Of a stretch of DNA of 64,000 nt, positions 44,499 through 52,378 are shown in pieces. The stretch spans positions 3,279,001 to 3,343,000 of the forward strand of contig NZ_JAPEPJ010000001.1 in assembly GCF_026340255.1 (NCBI RefSeq). The letters run 5' to 3'. Both the position numbers and the translations under genes were made by a program. Below the pieces are notes generated by a model. That model was not told where the DNA came from and did not search any database. It saw only the letters and a list, made by a program, of their open reading frames with translations. Each line of letters opens with the position of its first letter. Positions within the stretch are counted from its first letter, which is position 1. Source of the stretch: Streptomyces sp. NBC_01408 (GTDB lineage: Bacteria > Actinomycetota > Actinomycetes > Streptomycetales > Streptomycetaceae).

Positions 44499-44568
44499 GC
44501 GTTCTCAGCGCCCGTGCCCGCCCCGTGCCGGCCGGTGCCCACCGTGACCGCCCGTGCCCGCCCTCGCG

Positions 44569-45381
44569 TCAGTGCGGCGGCTTCGCGGGCGGTTCCGCGT
44601 CCCCGCCGCCCCCGCCGGCGTCCCCGCTCCCCAGTACGGCCCGGGTCGGGTCGGGGGTGCCGCCGATGAAGTTCTCGAACTTGCGGCGCGGTGCCGCCCA
44701 GCGCCGGTCGTGGTGGAAGGCGCGCAGCCCGGCCCTGGCCCGGGCGTGCGGGCGTTTCGCGTAGAACCGCTTCGCGTACGGGGACCCGGGCCGGGCCAGG
44801 CGGATCGCACCGATCAGGGCCACGAAGGGGATGACCGTGCCGAACACCGCCGTGCGCGCTTTGCCCTTCCACAGGGCGATCAGGGCGAGGAAGAAGTTGG
44901 TGGCGGTGTTCATCACGACCAGCCCGCGGCTCTGGCGTTCGTCGGCGGTCAGCTCGTTGACCCCGAAGGGCAGGAAGCCGCCCAGCACCAGCGCGACCAC
45001 CGCGGCCGTCAGCACCACGATCTCCACGCTCTTGCGCCCCTGCTCGCTCCAGTAGACGTCGTCGAGGTGCAGGATCAGCGCGAACTCGTCCAGCACCAGG
45101 CCCGCGCCCAGCCCGAAGATCACGGCCGAGACCAGCGCGGCGAAAGTGTGCGGGCCGCTGCCCACCGAGCCGAACCCGCCGATGACCACCAGGATCACGC
45201 CCGGCACCACGTGGTGGACGTGCAGCCCGCCCGGAGTGACGTTCTTGAACGGACCCTTCCCGGCGCGGATCATGCGGGTGATCACCCGGGTGATCAGGAA
45301 CGAGAGCACGAAGGAGAGCAGGGCGAGCAGCAGGGGCAGCTTTCCGGGTTCGAGGATGTTGCGGTACCACCAGTGACCCAT
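44569..45381 (-). CDS. conserved integral membrane protein
   Basis: A 270-residue protein with about seven helices (LPLLLALLSFVLSFLITRVI, VVPGVILVVIGGFGSV, FAALVSAVIFGLGAGLVLDE, VLTAAVVALVLGGFLPFGV, VALIGAIRLA) and a basic, then glycine-rich C-terminal tail. GGLHVHHVVPGV holds a histidine cluster next to a membrane segment, and LDEFALILHLDDVYW is an acidic patch in a helix. No family is assigned. The ATG at 45381 has GAGAGGG 8 bases upstream. It is divergent from cobS. Confidence 0.8.
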   Translation of the reverse strand: MGHWWYRNILEPGKLPLLLALLSFVLSFLITRVITRMIRAGKGPFKNVTPGGLHVHHVVPGVILVVIGGFGSVGSGPHTFAALVSAVIFGLGAGLVLDEFALILHLDDVYWSEQGRKSVEIVVLTAAVVALVLGGFLPFGVNELTADERQSRGLVVMNTATNFFLALIALWKGKARTAVFGTVIPFVALIGAIRLARPGSPYAKRFYAKRPHARARAGLRAFHHDRRWAAPRRKFENFIGGTPDPTRAVLGSGDAGGGGGDAEPPAKPPH

Positions 45382-45466
45382 CGCACCGACCCTCTCCGCG
45401 GCGGCTGCCCATTTGGACCGTAATGGGCAACTTACCGCCCACTGTAAGCGGGTAGCGTTCGCGCCG

Positions 45467-46285
45467 ATGAAAGATTCGTTCGAAGGTCCCCCGCCGCCGC
45501 CCCCGGAAGGCGCCCCGCTGCGCGACGGGGTCCGCTTCGCGTTCGGCACCCTGAGCGTGCTGCCCGCCCGCATCACCCGCTGGGACCGCCCCGCCGCCCG
45601 AACCGGAATGGCCTGCGCCGCACTCGTCGGGCTGGTCGTGGGCCTGCTCGCGGCCGTACCCGGAGCGCTCCTGCTGGTGTGCGGCGGGAGCCCGCTGCTC
45701 GCCGCGGCCGTCACCGTCGCCGTACCCGCCGCGCTGACCCGCGGACTGCACCTGGACGGACTCGCCGACACCGCCGACGGGCTGGGCAGCGCCAAACCGG
45801 CCGAGGCGGCGCTGCGCATCATGAAGCAGTCGGACATCGGCCCCTTCGGCGTCGTCACCCTGGTGCTCGCCCTGATCGTGCAGGTGGCCGCGCTGTCCGA
45901 CGCGTTCGCGGACAGCTGGGTGCGCGGCGGCCTCGCCGCCGTCACCGCCGCCGTCACCGCCCGCCTCGCCATGACCCTGGCCTCCCGCGCGGGCGTCCCG
46001 CCGGCCCGCCCCGAAGGGCTCGGCGCGGCGGTCGCGGGCGTGGTCCCGCTCCGGGTGGCCACCTCCGTGACCGTGCTGGTCGTGGCGCTCGCCGCCACCG
46101 CCGCCCTCCCGCTGGGCCTGCCCGCCGCGGGCCTGCACGCCGCCGCGGTCCTGGCGGGGCTGCTCGCCGCGGAACTGCTGCTGCGCCGCTGCGTCCGCCG
46201 CTTCGGCGGGGTCACCGGAGACGTCTTCGGGGCCCTGGCCGAGGTGTCGGCGACCACCGCCCTGGTCGTCCTCGCCCTGGGCTGA
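45467..46285 (+). CDS. cobS: adenosylcobinamide-GDP ribazoletransferase
   Basis: A membrane enzyme that joins adenosylcobinamide-GDP to alpha-ribazole, the last assembly step of cobalamin. The 272 residues have FGTLSVLPARI at the N-terminus, the family's TRGLHLDGLADTADGLG motif, RIMKQSDIGPFGV, and about five hydrophobic helices. TAGCGT ends 8 bases before the ATG at 45467, so translation is probably leaderless. It is not adjacent to cobT or cobU. No cobalamin riboswitch was recognised upstream. Confidence 0.95.
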   Translation: MKDSFEGPPPPPPEGAPLRDGVRFAFGTLSVLPARITRWDRPAARTGMACAALVGLVVGLLAAVPGALLLVCGGSPLLAAAVTVAVPAALTRGLHLDGLADTADGLGSAKPAEAALRIMKQSDIGPFGVVTLVLALIVQVAALSDAFADSWVRGGLAAVTAAVTARLAMTLASRAGVPPARPEGLGAAVAGVVPLRVATSVTVLVVALAATAALPLGLPAAGLHAAAVLAGLLAAELLLRRCVRRFGGVTGDVFGALAEVSATTALVVLALG

Positions 46286-46318
46286 CCCCGGCGGCGCGGG
46301 CCCGCGTACGCTCCTCAC

Positions 46319-47065
46319 GTGGACCAGACCCCGACGGACCAGGCCGACCCGACCGCCCCCGAGCCCGGCGCGCCCATCAGGGTGCTGCTCGCCGACGACC
46401 AGGCCCTGCTGCGCAGCGCCTTCAAGGTGCTCGTCGACTCCGAGCCCGACATGGAGGTCGTGGGGGAGGCCTGCGACGGGGCCGAGGCCTTCGAACTCGC
46501 GCGGCGCACGCGCGCGGACGTCGTGCTCATGGACATCCGGATGCCCGGCACCGACGGGCTCGCCGCCACCCGCATGATCAGCGCGGACCCGGAACTGGCC
46601 GCCGTGCGCGTGGTGATGCTGACGACCTTCGAGGTCGACGAGTACGTCGCCGCGGCCCTGCGGGCCGGCGCCTCCGGCTTCCTCGGCAAGGGCGCCGAAC
46701 CGGAGGAGCTGCTCAACGCCATCCGCGTCGCCGCCGCCGGAGAGGCACTGCTCTCCCCGGCCGCCACCAAAGGGCTCATCGCCACCTTCCTCGCCCAGGG
46801 CGGCGGAGCCGGCCCGGACCCCTCCGGCGGCTCGCCCGGAGCGCACGCGCAGCGGCTCGCCGCGCTGACCGTCCGGGAGCGCGAGGTCCTCGTCCACGTG
46901 GCGGCCGGACTGTCCAACGACGGGATCGCCGGACGCCTGGAGGTCAGCCCGCTCACCGTCAAGACCCACGTGAACCGGGCCATGGCCAAGCTCGGCGCCC
47001 GCGACCGGGCCCAATTGGTGGTCATTGCCTACGAATCGGGACTGGTCCGGCCCCGCGCGGAATAG
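46319..47065 (+). CDS. NarL/LuxR-family response regulator
   Basis: A 248-residue regulator: receiver domain with IRVLLADDQALLRSAFK, phosphoacceptor D72 (VVLMDIRMPG) and LTTFEVDEYV ... ASGFLGKGA, then a LuxR helix-turn-helix with LTVREREVLVHVAAGLSNDG and VSPLTVKTHVNRAMAKLGAR. It has no adjacent kinase. The NarL-type kinase at 34694-35911 is a possible partner. GTG at 46319 has TACGCT 6 bases upstream (probably leaderless). Confidence 0.93.
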   Translation: MDQTPTDQADPTAPEPGAPIRVLLADDQALLRSAFKVLVDSEPDMEVVGEACDGAEAFELARRTRADVVLMDIRMPGTDGLAATRMISADPELAAVRVVMLTTFEVDEYVAAALRAGASGFLGKGAEPEELLNAIRVAAAGEALLSPAATKGLIATFLAQGGGAGPDPSGGSPGAHAQRLAALTVREREVLVHVAAGLSNDGIAGRLEVSPLTVKTHVNRAMAKLGARDRAQLVVIAYESGLVRPRAE

Positions 47066-47173
47066 CCGGCCACCGCCGGGCGGCGGGCGCGGAGCCGAAA
47101 GCGCAGTAGAAAGGCGTACTGCGGACGCGGTATGCCGCACATAAGGACGGGACCTGCGAGCGACGCAGTACGC

Positions 47174-47223
47174 CCGTGCCGTCGGACAGGGTGGGAGTTC
47201 CCTGGTGCGTGCCGACGGCACGG
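47174..47223 (+). other. hairpin in the leader of the RND efflux gene
   Basis: CCGTGCCGTCGG (47174-47185) pairs perfectly with CCGACGGCACGG (47212-47223); AGGG/CCCT extend it inwards. It lies 35 bases before the RND start. No T-tract follows, so it may be an attenuator or regulatory stem rather than a simple terminator. Confidence 0.4.
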
Positions 47224-47257
47224 CCGCGTATACGTCACTGCAGAGAGATCCCCGCCC

Positions 47258-50200
47258 ATGTCGTGGCTGTCCCGCTTCAGCCTTGCCCAGAGAGCGCTGA
47301 TCGGCCTCGTGTCGATCGTCGCGCTCCTCTTCGGTGCCATAGCCGTCCCGCAGCTCAAGCAGCAGTTGCTGCCGTCCATCGAACTGCCCATGGTGTCCGT
47401 GCTCGCGCCGTACCAGGGCGCCTCACCCGACGTGGTGGAGAAGCAGGTCGTCGAGCCGATCGAGGCCACCCTCAAGGGCGTCGACGGCCTCACCGGCATC
47501 ACCTCCACCGCCAGCGAGGGCAACGCCCTCATCATGGCCACCTTCGACTACGGCGACAGCGGCACCAAGCAGCTCGTCGCCGACGTCCAGCAGGCCGTCA
47601 ACCGGGCCCGCGTCCGGCTGCCCGCCGACGTGGACCCGCAGGTGGTGGCCGGTTCCACCGACGACATCCCGACCGTCATCCTCGCCGTCACCTCCGACAA
47701 GGACCAGCAGGCCCTCGCCGACCAGCTGGAGCGCTCCGTCGTCCCCGTCCTGTCGGACATCGACGGCGTCGGCCAGGTCACCGTCGACGGGGTCCAGGAG
47801 CTCCAGGTCACCGTCACCCCCGATGACGCCAAGCTGGCGGCGGCGGGCCTCGACGGGGCCGCCCTCGCCCGGGGCCTCCAGGCGGGCGGCGCGACCGTAC
47901 CCGCCGGAGCCTTCGACGAGGAGGGCAAGAACCGGAGCGTGCGCGTCGGCGCCGGTTACACCTCCCTCGCCCAGGTGGAGGACCTGCGGCTGACCCCCGG
48001 CCCCGGCAAGGGCGCGGTCCGGCTCGGCGACGTGGCCGCCGTCAAGCAGGAGGCCGCCAAGCCCGTCTCCATCACCCGGACCAACGGCAAGCCCAGCCTC
48101 GCGCTCGTCCTGACGATGGACAAGGACGGCAGCGCCGTCGCCATCTCGGACGAGGTCAAGGACAAGCTGCCCGAGCTGCGTTCCACGCTCGGCGCCGGCG
48201 CCGAGCTGACCGTGGTCAGCGACCAGGGCCCGGCCGTCGCCAAGTCCATCTCCAGTCTCACCACCGAGGGCCTGCTCGGCCTGCTCTTCGCGGTGATCGT
48301 GATCCTGGTCTTCCTCGGCTCGCTGCGCTCGACGCTGGTCACGGCGGTGTCCATCCCGCTGTCCGTCGTCCTCGCGCTGATCGTGCTGTGGACCCGCGAC
48401 CTGTCCCTCAACATGCTGACGCTGGGCGCGCTCACCATCGCCATCGGCCGCGTCGTCGACGACTCGATCGTGGTCCTGGAGAACATCAAGCGCCACCTCG
48501 GCTACGGGGAGGAGCGCGAGTCCGCCATCATCACGGCGGTCAAGGAGGTGGCCGGCGCGGTCACCTCCTCCACACTCACCACCGTCGCCGTCTTCCTGCC
48601 GATCGGTCTCGTCGGCGGCATGATCGGCGAACTGTTCGGCTCCTTCTCGCTCACCGTCACCGCGGCCCTGCTGGCCTCGCTGCTCGTCTCGCTGACGGTC
48701 GTGCCGGTGCTGTCGTACTGGTTCCTGCGGGCCCCGAAGGGTGTGACGGCGGGAGACGCCGAGAGCATCGCGAAGGCCCGCCGCGACGCCGAGGAGAAGG
48801 AGGCGCGCAGCCGCCTCCAGAGCTTCTACGTCCGGGTCCTGGGCTTCGCCACCCGGCGCCGCCTGACCAGTGTGGCCATCGCCGTCGTCGTCCTCGTCGG
48901 CACCTTCGGGATGACCCCGCTGCTGAAGACCAACTTCTTCGACCAGGGGGAGCAGGACGTCCTGACGGTCAAGCAGGAGCTGGCCCCGGGCACCTCGCTG
49001 GCCGCCTCCGACGAGGCGAGCCGCAAGGTGGAGAAGGCGCTCGCCGGGATCGACGGCGTCAAGAGCTACCAGGTCACCGTCGGCTCCTCCGGCTTCCTCG
49101 CGGCCTTCGGCGGCGGTACGGGATCCAACCAGGCCTCGTACCAGGTCTCGCTCGATGACGCGGGCGACGCGGACGCCGTGAAGAAGGACATCGAGGGCGC
49201 GCTCGCCGGGCTCGACGGCATCGGCGAGACCAAGATCGTGGCGGGTGACGGCTTCGGCAGCCAGAACCTCAGCGTGGTCGTCAAGGCCGGTGACGGCGAG
49301 GTCCTCGCCAAGGCCGCCGAGCAGGTCCGTGCCGAGGTCGCCGAGCTGAAGGACGTCACCGACGTCCAGAGCGACCTGTCCCAGTCCGTGCCCCGGATCT
49401 CGGTCACGGCCACCCCCAGGACCGCCGAAGCGGGCCTGGACCAGACCGCGCTCGGTGCGATCGTCGCCCAGGCGGTACGGGGCACTCCGGCGGGCAAGGC
49501 CGTACTGGACGACACCGAGCGCGACATCGTCATCAAGTCCGCGCAGCCGGCCACCACCCTGGCCGAACTCCAGGCCCTCCCGGTCGGCCCGCTGAAGCTC
49601 GGCGACATCGCCGAGGTCAAGGTGGTCCCCGGCCCGGTCGCGATGACCCGGATCGACGGCGCCCGCGCCGCCACCGTCACCGCGAAGCCGCTCGGCGACA
49701 ACACCGGCGCGGTCAGCACCGCGCTCCAGACGAAGCTCAAGGCCATGGACCTGCCCGAGGGGGCCACGGCCTCCATCGGCGGTGTCTCCGAGGACCAGGA
49801 CGAGGCCTTCGCCTCGCTGGGCCTGGCCATGCTCGCGGCCATCGCGATCGTGTTCATGCTGCTGGTCGCGACGTTCCGCTCGCTGGTGCAGCCGCTGATC
49901 CTGCTGGTCTCGATCCCGTTCGCGGCGACCGGCGCACTGGGCCTGCTCATCGCGACCGGCACCCCGATGGGCGTCCCGGCGATGATCGGCATGCTGATGC
50001 TCATCGGCATCGTGGTGACCAACGCGATCGTGCTGATCGACCTGGTCAACCAGTACCGGGCGCGGGGTCTGGGCGTCGTCGAGGCGGTCATCGAGGGCGG
50101 CCGGCACCGGCTCCGCCCGATCCTGATGACGGCCCTGGCGACGATCTTCGCCCTGCTCCCGATGGCGCTGGGCGTCACCGGCGAGGGCGGGTTCATCTCG

Positions 50201-50383
50201 CAGCCGCTCGCGGTGGTCGTGATCGGCGGCCTGGTCAGCTCGACGCTGCTGACCCTGCTCCTGGTGCCGACCCTCTACACGATGGTCGAACTCCGCAAGG
50301 ACCGCCGCCGCGCGAAGAAGACGGCCCGCCTGACGGTGGTCCCGACGCCGACGGCCGACGAGGAGACCCCGGCCAGGGTCTGA
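47258..50383 (+). CDS. RND-family efflux permease (HAE1/AcrB-like)
   Basis: A 1041-residue transporter, the full AcrB length with 12 helices. The N-terminal helix is followed by the periplasmic-type porter domains (LPSIELPMVSVLAPYQGASP, VEPIEATLKGVDGL). The second helix group has SLRSTLVTAVSIPLSVVLAL and TLGALTIAIGRVVDDSIVV, whose D-D pair matches the proton-relay helix of RND pumps. The C-terminal group holds PMGVPAMIGMLMLIGIVVTN. In a Gram-positive it must work without an outer-membrane channel; no membrane-fusion-protein gene is next to it. The ATG at 47258 is used. Confidence 0.93.
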   Translation: MSWLSRFSLAQRALIGLVSIVALLFGAIAVPQLKQQLLPSIELPMVSVLAPYQGASPDVVEKQVVEPIEATLKGVDGLTGITSTASEGNALIMATFDYGDSGTKQLVADVQQAVNRARVRLPADVDPQVVAGSTDDIPTVILAVTSDKDQQALADQLERSVVPVLSDIDGVGQVTVDGVQELQVTVTPDDAKLAAAGLDGAALARGLQAGGATVPAGAFDEEGKNRSVRVGAGYTSLAQVEDLRLTPGPGKGAVRLGDVAAVKQEAAKPVSITRTNGKPSLALVLTMDKDGSAVAISDEVKDKLPELRSTLGAGAELTVVSDQGPAVAKSISSLTTEGLLGLLFAVIVILVFLGSLRSTLVTAVSIPLSVVLALIVLWTRDLSLNMLTLGALTIAIGRVVDDSIVVLENIKRHLGYGEERESAIITAVKEVAGAVTSSTLTTVAVFLPIGLVGGMIGELFGSFSLTVTAALLASLLVSLTVVPVLSYWFLRAPKGVTAGDAESIAKARRDAEEKEARSRLQSFYVRVLGFATRRRLTSVAIAVVVLVGTFGMTPLLKTNFFDQGEQDVLTVKQELAPGTSLAASDEASRKVEKALAGIDGVKSYQVTVGSSGFLAAFGGGTGSNQASYQVSLDDAGDADAVKKDIEGALAGLDGIGETKIVAGDGFGSQNLSVVVKAGDGEVLAKAAEQVRAEVAELKDVTDVQSDLSQSVPRISVTATPRTAEAGLDQTALGAIVAQAVRGTPAGKAVLDDTERDIVIKSAQPATTLAELQALPVGPLKLGDIAEVKVVPGPVAMTRIDGARAATVTAKPLGDNTGAVSTALQTKLKAMDLPEGATASIGGVSEDQDEAFASLGLAMLAAIAIVFMLLVATFRSLVQPLILLVSIPFAATGALGLLIATGTPMGVPAMIGMLMLIGIVVTNAIVLIDLVNQYRARGLGVVEAVIEGGRHRLRPILMTALATIFALLPMALGVTGEGGFISQPLAVVVIGGLVSSTLLTLLLVPTLYTMVELRKDRRRAKKTARLTVVPTPTADEETPARV

Positions 50384-50404
50384 CCCCCACCCGTCGCGTA
50401 CCAG

Positions 50405-50443
50405 CCGAAGGGCCGCCCCTCGTACCGGGGGGCGGCCCTTCGG
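50405..50443. terminator. bidirectional terminator between the RND gene and nadA
   Basis: CCGAAGGGCCGCCCC (50405-50419) pairs perfectly with GGGGCGGCCCTTCGG (50429-50443) around a 9-base loop between two converging genes. Confidence 0.85.
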
Positions 50444-50460
50444 TCAGGTACGGCCACGGG

Positions 50461-51639
50461 CTACGGCAGCGCCAGCATGCGTTCCAGGGCGAGCTTGGCG
50501 AAGCTCTCCGTCTCCTTGTCGACCCGGATCTGGTTGACGAGGTTGCCCTCGGCCAGGGACTCCAGGGTCCACACCAGGTGGGGGAGGTCGATGCGGTTCA
50601 TGGTCGAGCAGAAGCAGACCGTCTTGTCGAGGAAGACGACCTCCTTGTCCTCGGCGGCGAAACGGTTCGCCAGCCGGCGGACCAGGTTCAGCTCGGTGCC
50701 GATGGCCCACTTGGAGCCGGCCGGAGCCGCCTCCAGCGCCTTGATGATGTACTCCGTCGAGCCGACGTAGTCCGCGGCCGCCACGACCTCGTGCTTGCAC
50801 TCGGGGTGGACCAGGACGTTCACCCCGGGGATGCGGGCGCGCACGTCGTTGACCGAGTCGACCGAGAACCGGCCGTGCACCGAGCAGTGGCCCCGCCACA
50901 GGATCATCTTGGCGTCCCGCAGCTGCTCGGCGGTCAGGCCGCCGTTCGGCTTGTGCGGGTTGTACAGCACGCAGTCGTCCAGGGACATGCCCATGTCGCG
51001 GACGGCGGTGTTGCGGCCCAGGTGCTGGTCCGGGAGGAAGAGCACCTTCTCCCCCTGCTCGAAGGCCCACTCCAGGGCCTTCTTCGCGTTGGAGGACGTG
51101 CAGATCGTGCCGCCGTGCTTGCCGGTGAAGGCCTTGATGTCGGCGGAGGAGTTCATGTACGAGACGGGGACCGTGCGGTCGGCTATGCCGGCCTCGGTCA
51201 GCACGTCCCAGCACTCCGCGACCTGCTCGGCGGTGGCCATGTCGGCCATCGAGCAGCCGGCGGCCAGGTCGGGCAGGACCACCCTCTGGTCGTCCGAGGT
51301 CAGGATGTCCGCGGACTCGGCCATGAAGTGGACGCCGCAGAAGACGATGTACTCGGCCTCCGGCTTGGCGGCCGCGTCCTTGGCCAGCTTGAAGGAGTCA
51401 CCGGTGACGTCGGCGAACTCGATGACCTCGTCACGCTGGTAGTGGTGGCCGAGGATGAAGACCTTGTCCCCGAGCTTCTCCTTGGCCGCGCGGGCGCGCT
51501 CCACCAGGTTCGGGTCCGACGGCGAGGGCAGGTCGCCGGGGCATTCCACCCCGCGCTCGCTCTTGGGGTCGGCCTCGCGGCCGAGCAGCAGCAGGGCGAG
51601 GGGCGTCGGCTGGACGTCCAAGGGCTGGGCGGTGGTCAC
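50461..51639 (-). CDS. nadA: quinolinate synthase
   Basis: It condenses iminoaspartate with dihydroxyacetone phosphate to quinolinate, in de novo NAD synthesis, using a [4Fe-4S] cluster. The 392 residues have the triplicated fold of NadA: FILGHHYQRDEVIEFADVTG, VFCGVHFMAES, LPDLAAGCSMAD, VHPECKHEVV and VCFCSTMNRIDLPHLVWTLE, with the cluster cysteines in VFCG, HPEC and VCFC. The GTG at 51639 is chosen because AAAGGG lies 8 bases upstream. Palindromic boxes lie in its upstream region. Confidence 0.96.
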   Translation of the reverse strand: MTTAQPLDVQPTPLALLLLGREADPKSERGVECPGDLPSPSDPNLVERARAAKEKLGDKVFILGHHYQRDEVIEFADVTGDSFKLAKDAAAKPEAEYIVFCGVHFMAESADILTSDDQRVVLPDLAAGCSMADMATAEQVAECWDVLTEAGIADRTVPVSYMNSSADIKAFTGKHGGTICTSSNAKKALEWAFEQGEKVLFLPDQHLGRNTAVRDMGMSLDDCVLYNPHKPNGGLTAEQLRDAKMILWRGHCSVHGRFSVDSVNDVRARIPGVNVLVHPECKHEVVAAADYVGSTEYIIKALEAAPAGSKWAIGTELNLVRRLANRFAAEDKEVVFLDKTVCFCSTMNRIDLPHLVWTLESLAEGNLVNQIRVDKETESFAKLALERMLALP

Positions 51640-51701
51640 GACACGCACCCTTTCTGTTCTGCGACAAGGGACTTCTGAAGACAACGGCGCTTCGACTTCT
51701 C

Positions 51702-51769
51702 GTCTATTTGACGCTATCTATCATAACCGCTTCACGTCAGTTTGACGATGCCGATAGTGTCAATGTGAC
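51702..51769. promoter_or_regulatory. array of GTCA-n3-TGAC palindromes between nadA and erpA
   Basis: GTCA-gtt-TGAC (51736-51746) and GTCA-atg-TGAC (51759-51769) are perfect palindromic boxes 23 bases apart; GTCT-att-TGAC (51702-51712) is a third, with one mismatch. The first sits within CGTCAGTTTGACG. They lie 60-130 bases upstream of the nadA start, as expected of a repressor array. The regulator is unknown. Confidence 0.5.
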
Positions 51770-51943
51770 GCATTAGCTGTCGCCCGGTCCGGGCCACCCC
51801 CTCGCGCGATGTGCGAGCATGAATATCTGAAACAAGCGTCGGGACCGGAATGAAACCGCGGCCCCGCTCGTTGCCACCGACGGCAAGAGTCCGACGTTTC
51901 CCTGTCTCCGGCGGGGAGCCGCCCACTTCGGGAGTGAATGCAG

Positions 51944-52300
51944 ATGTCCGTACAGGACGACAAGACCACTGTGAGCGACGGCATCCTCCTGTCCGACGCC
52001 GCCGCCGGCAAGGTCAGGACCCTGCTTGAGCAGGAGGGCCGTGAAGACCTCGCCCTGCGCGTCGCCGTCCAGCCCGGTGGCTGCTCCGGCCTGCGCTACC
52101 AGCTCTTCTTCGACGAGCGTTCCCTCGACGGCGACGTCGTGAAGGACTTCGACGGTGTGAAGGTTGTCACCGACCGGATGAGCTCCCCGTACCTCCACGG
52201 CGCGTCCATCGACTTCGTCGACACGATCGAGAAGCAGGGCTTCACGATCGACAACCCGAACGCCACGGGTTCCTGCGCCTGCGGCGACTCGTTCAGCTAG
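51944..52300 (+). CDS. erpA: A-type iron-sulfur cluster insertion protein (ErpA)
   Basis: A 118-residue HesB/IscA-fold carrier that delivers Fe-S clusters to target enzymes. It has LSDAAAGKVRTLLEQEG, the first cysteine in VQPGGCSGLRYQLFF, and the C-terminal pair in GSCACGDSF. The ATG at 51944 is chosen over 51938 because GGAG lies 9 bases upstream. It is divergent from nadA, whose product needs a [4Fe-4S] cluster, and LipA in this window also does. A terminator follows. Confidence 0.95.
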   Translation: MSVQDDKTTVSDGILLSDAAAGKVRTLLEQEGREDLALRVAVQPGGCSGLRYQLFFDERSLDGDVVKDFDGVKVVTDRMSSPYLHGASIDFVDTIEKQGFTIDNPNATGSCACGDSFS

Positions 52301-52322
52301 TCCTGCCGAGTCCCCACGCAGA

Positions 52323-52363
52323 AGGGCCCGCCCCCGGTCGCATCCGACCGGCAGGCGGGCCCT
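52323..52363. terminator. bidirectional terminator after erpA
   Basis: AGGGCCCGCC (52323-52332) pairs with GGCGGGCCCT (52354-52363), and CCGGTCG/CGACCGG forms the inner stem, with a small bulge. The next gene converges. Confidence 0.75.
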
Positions 52364-52378
52364 CCCGCATGCCCGGGG

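Noticed and set aside
45382..45466. A cobalamin riboswitch before cobS
   Set aside because: The gap is only 85 bases and no B12-box-like sequence was recognised.
43937..47221. A 1094-codon minus-strand frame
   Set aside because: It is antisense to cobS and the response regulator, with low-complexity translation; only the part from 45381 to 44569, in another frame, is a real gene.
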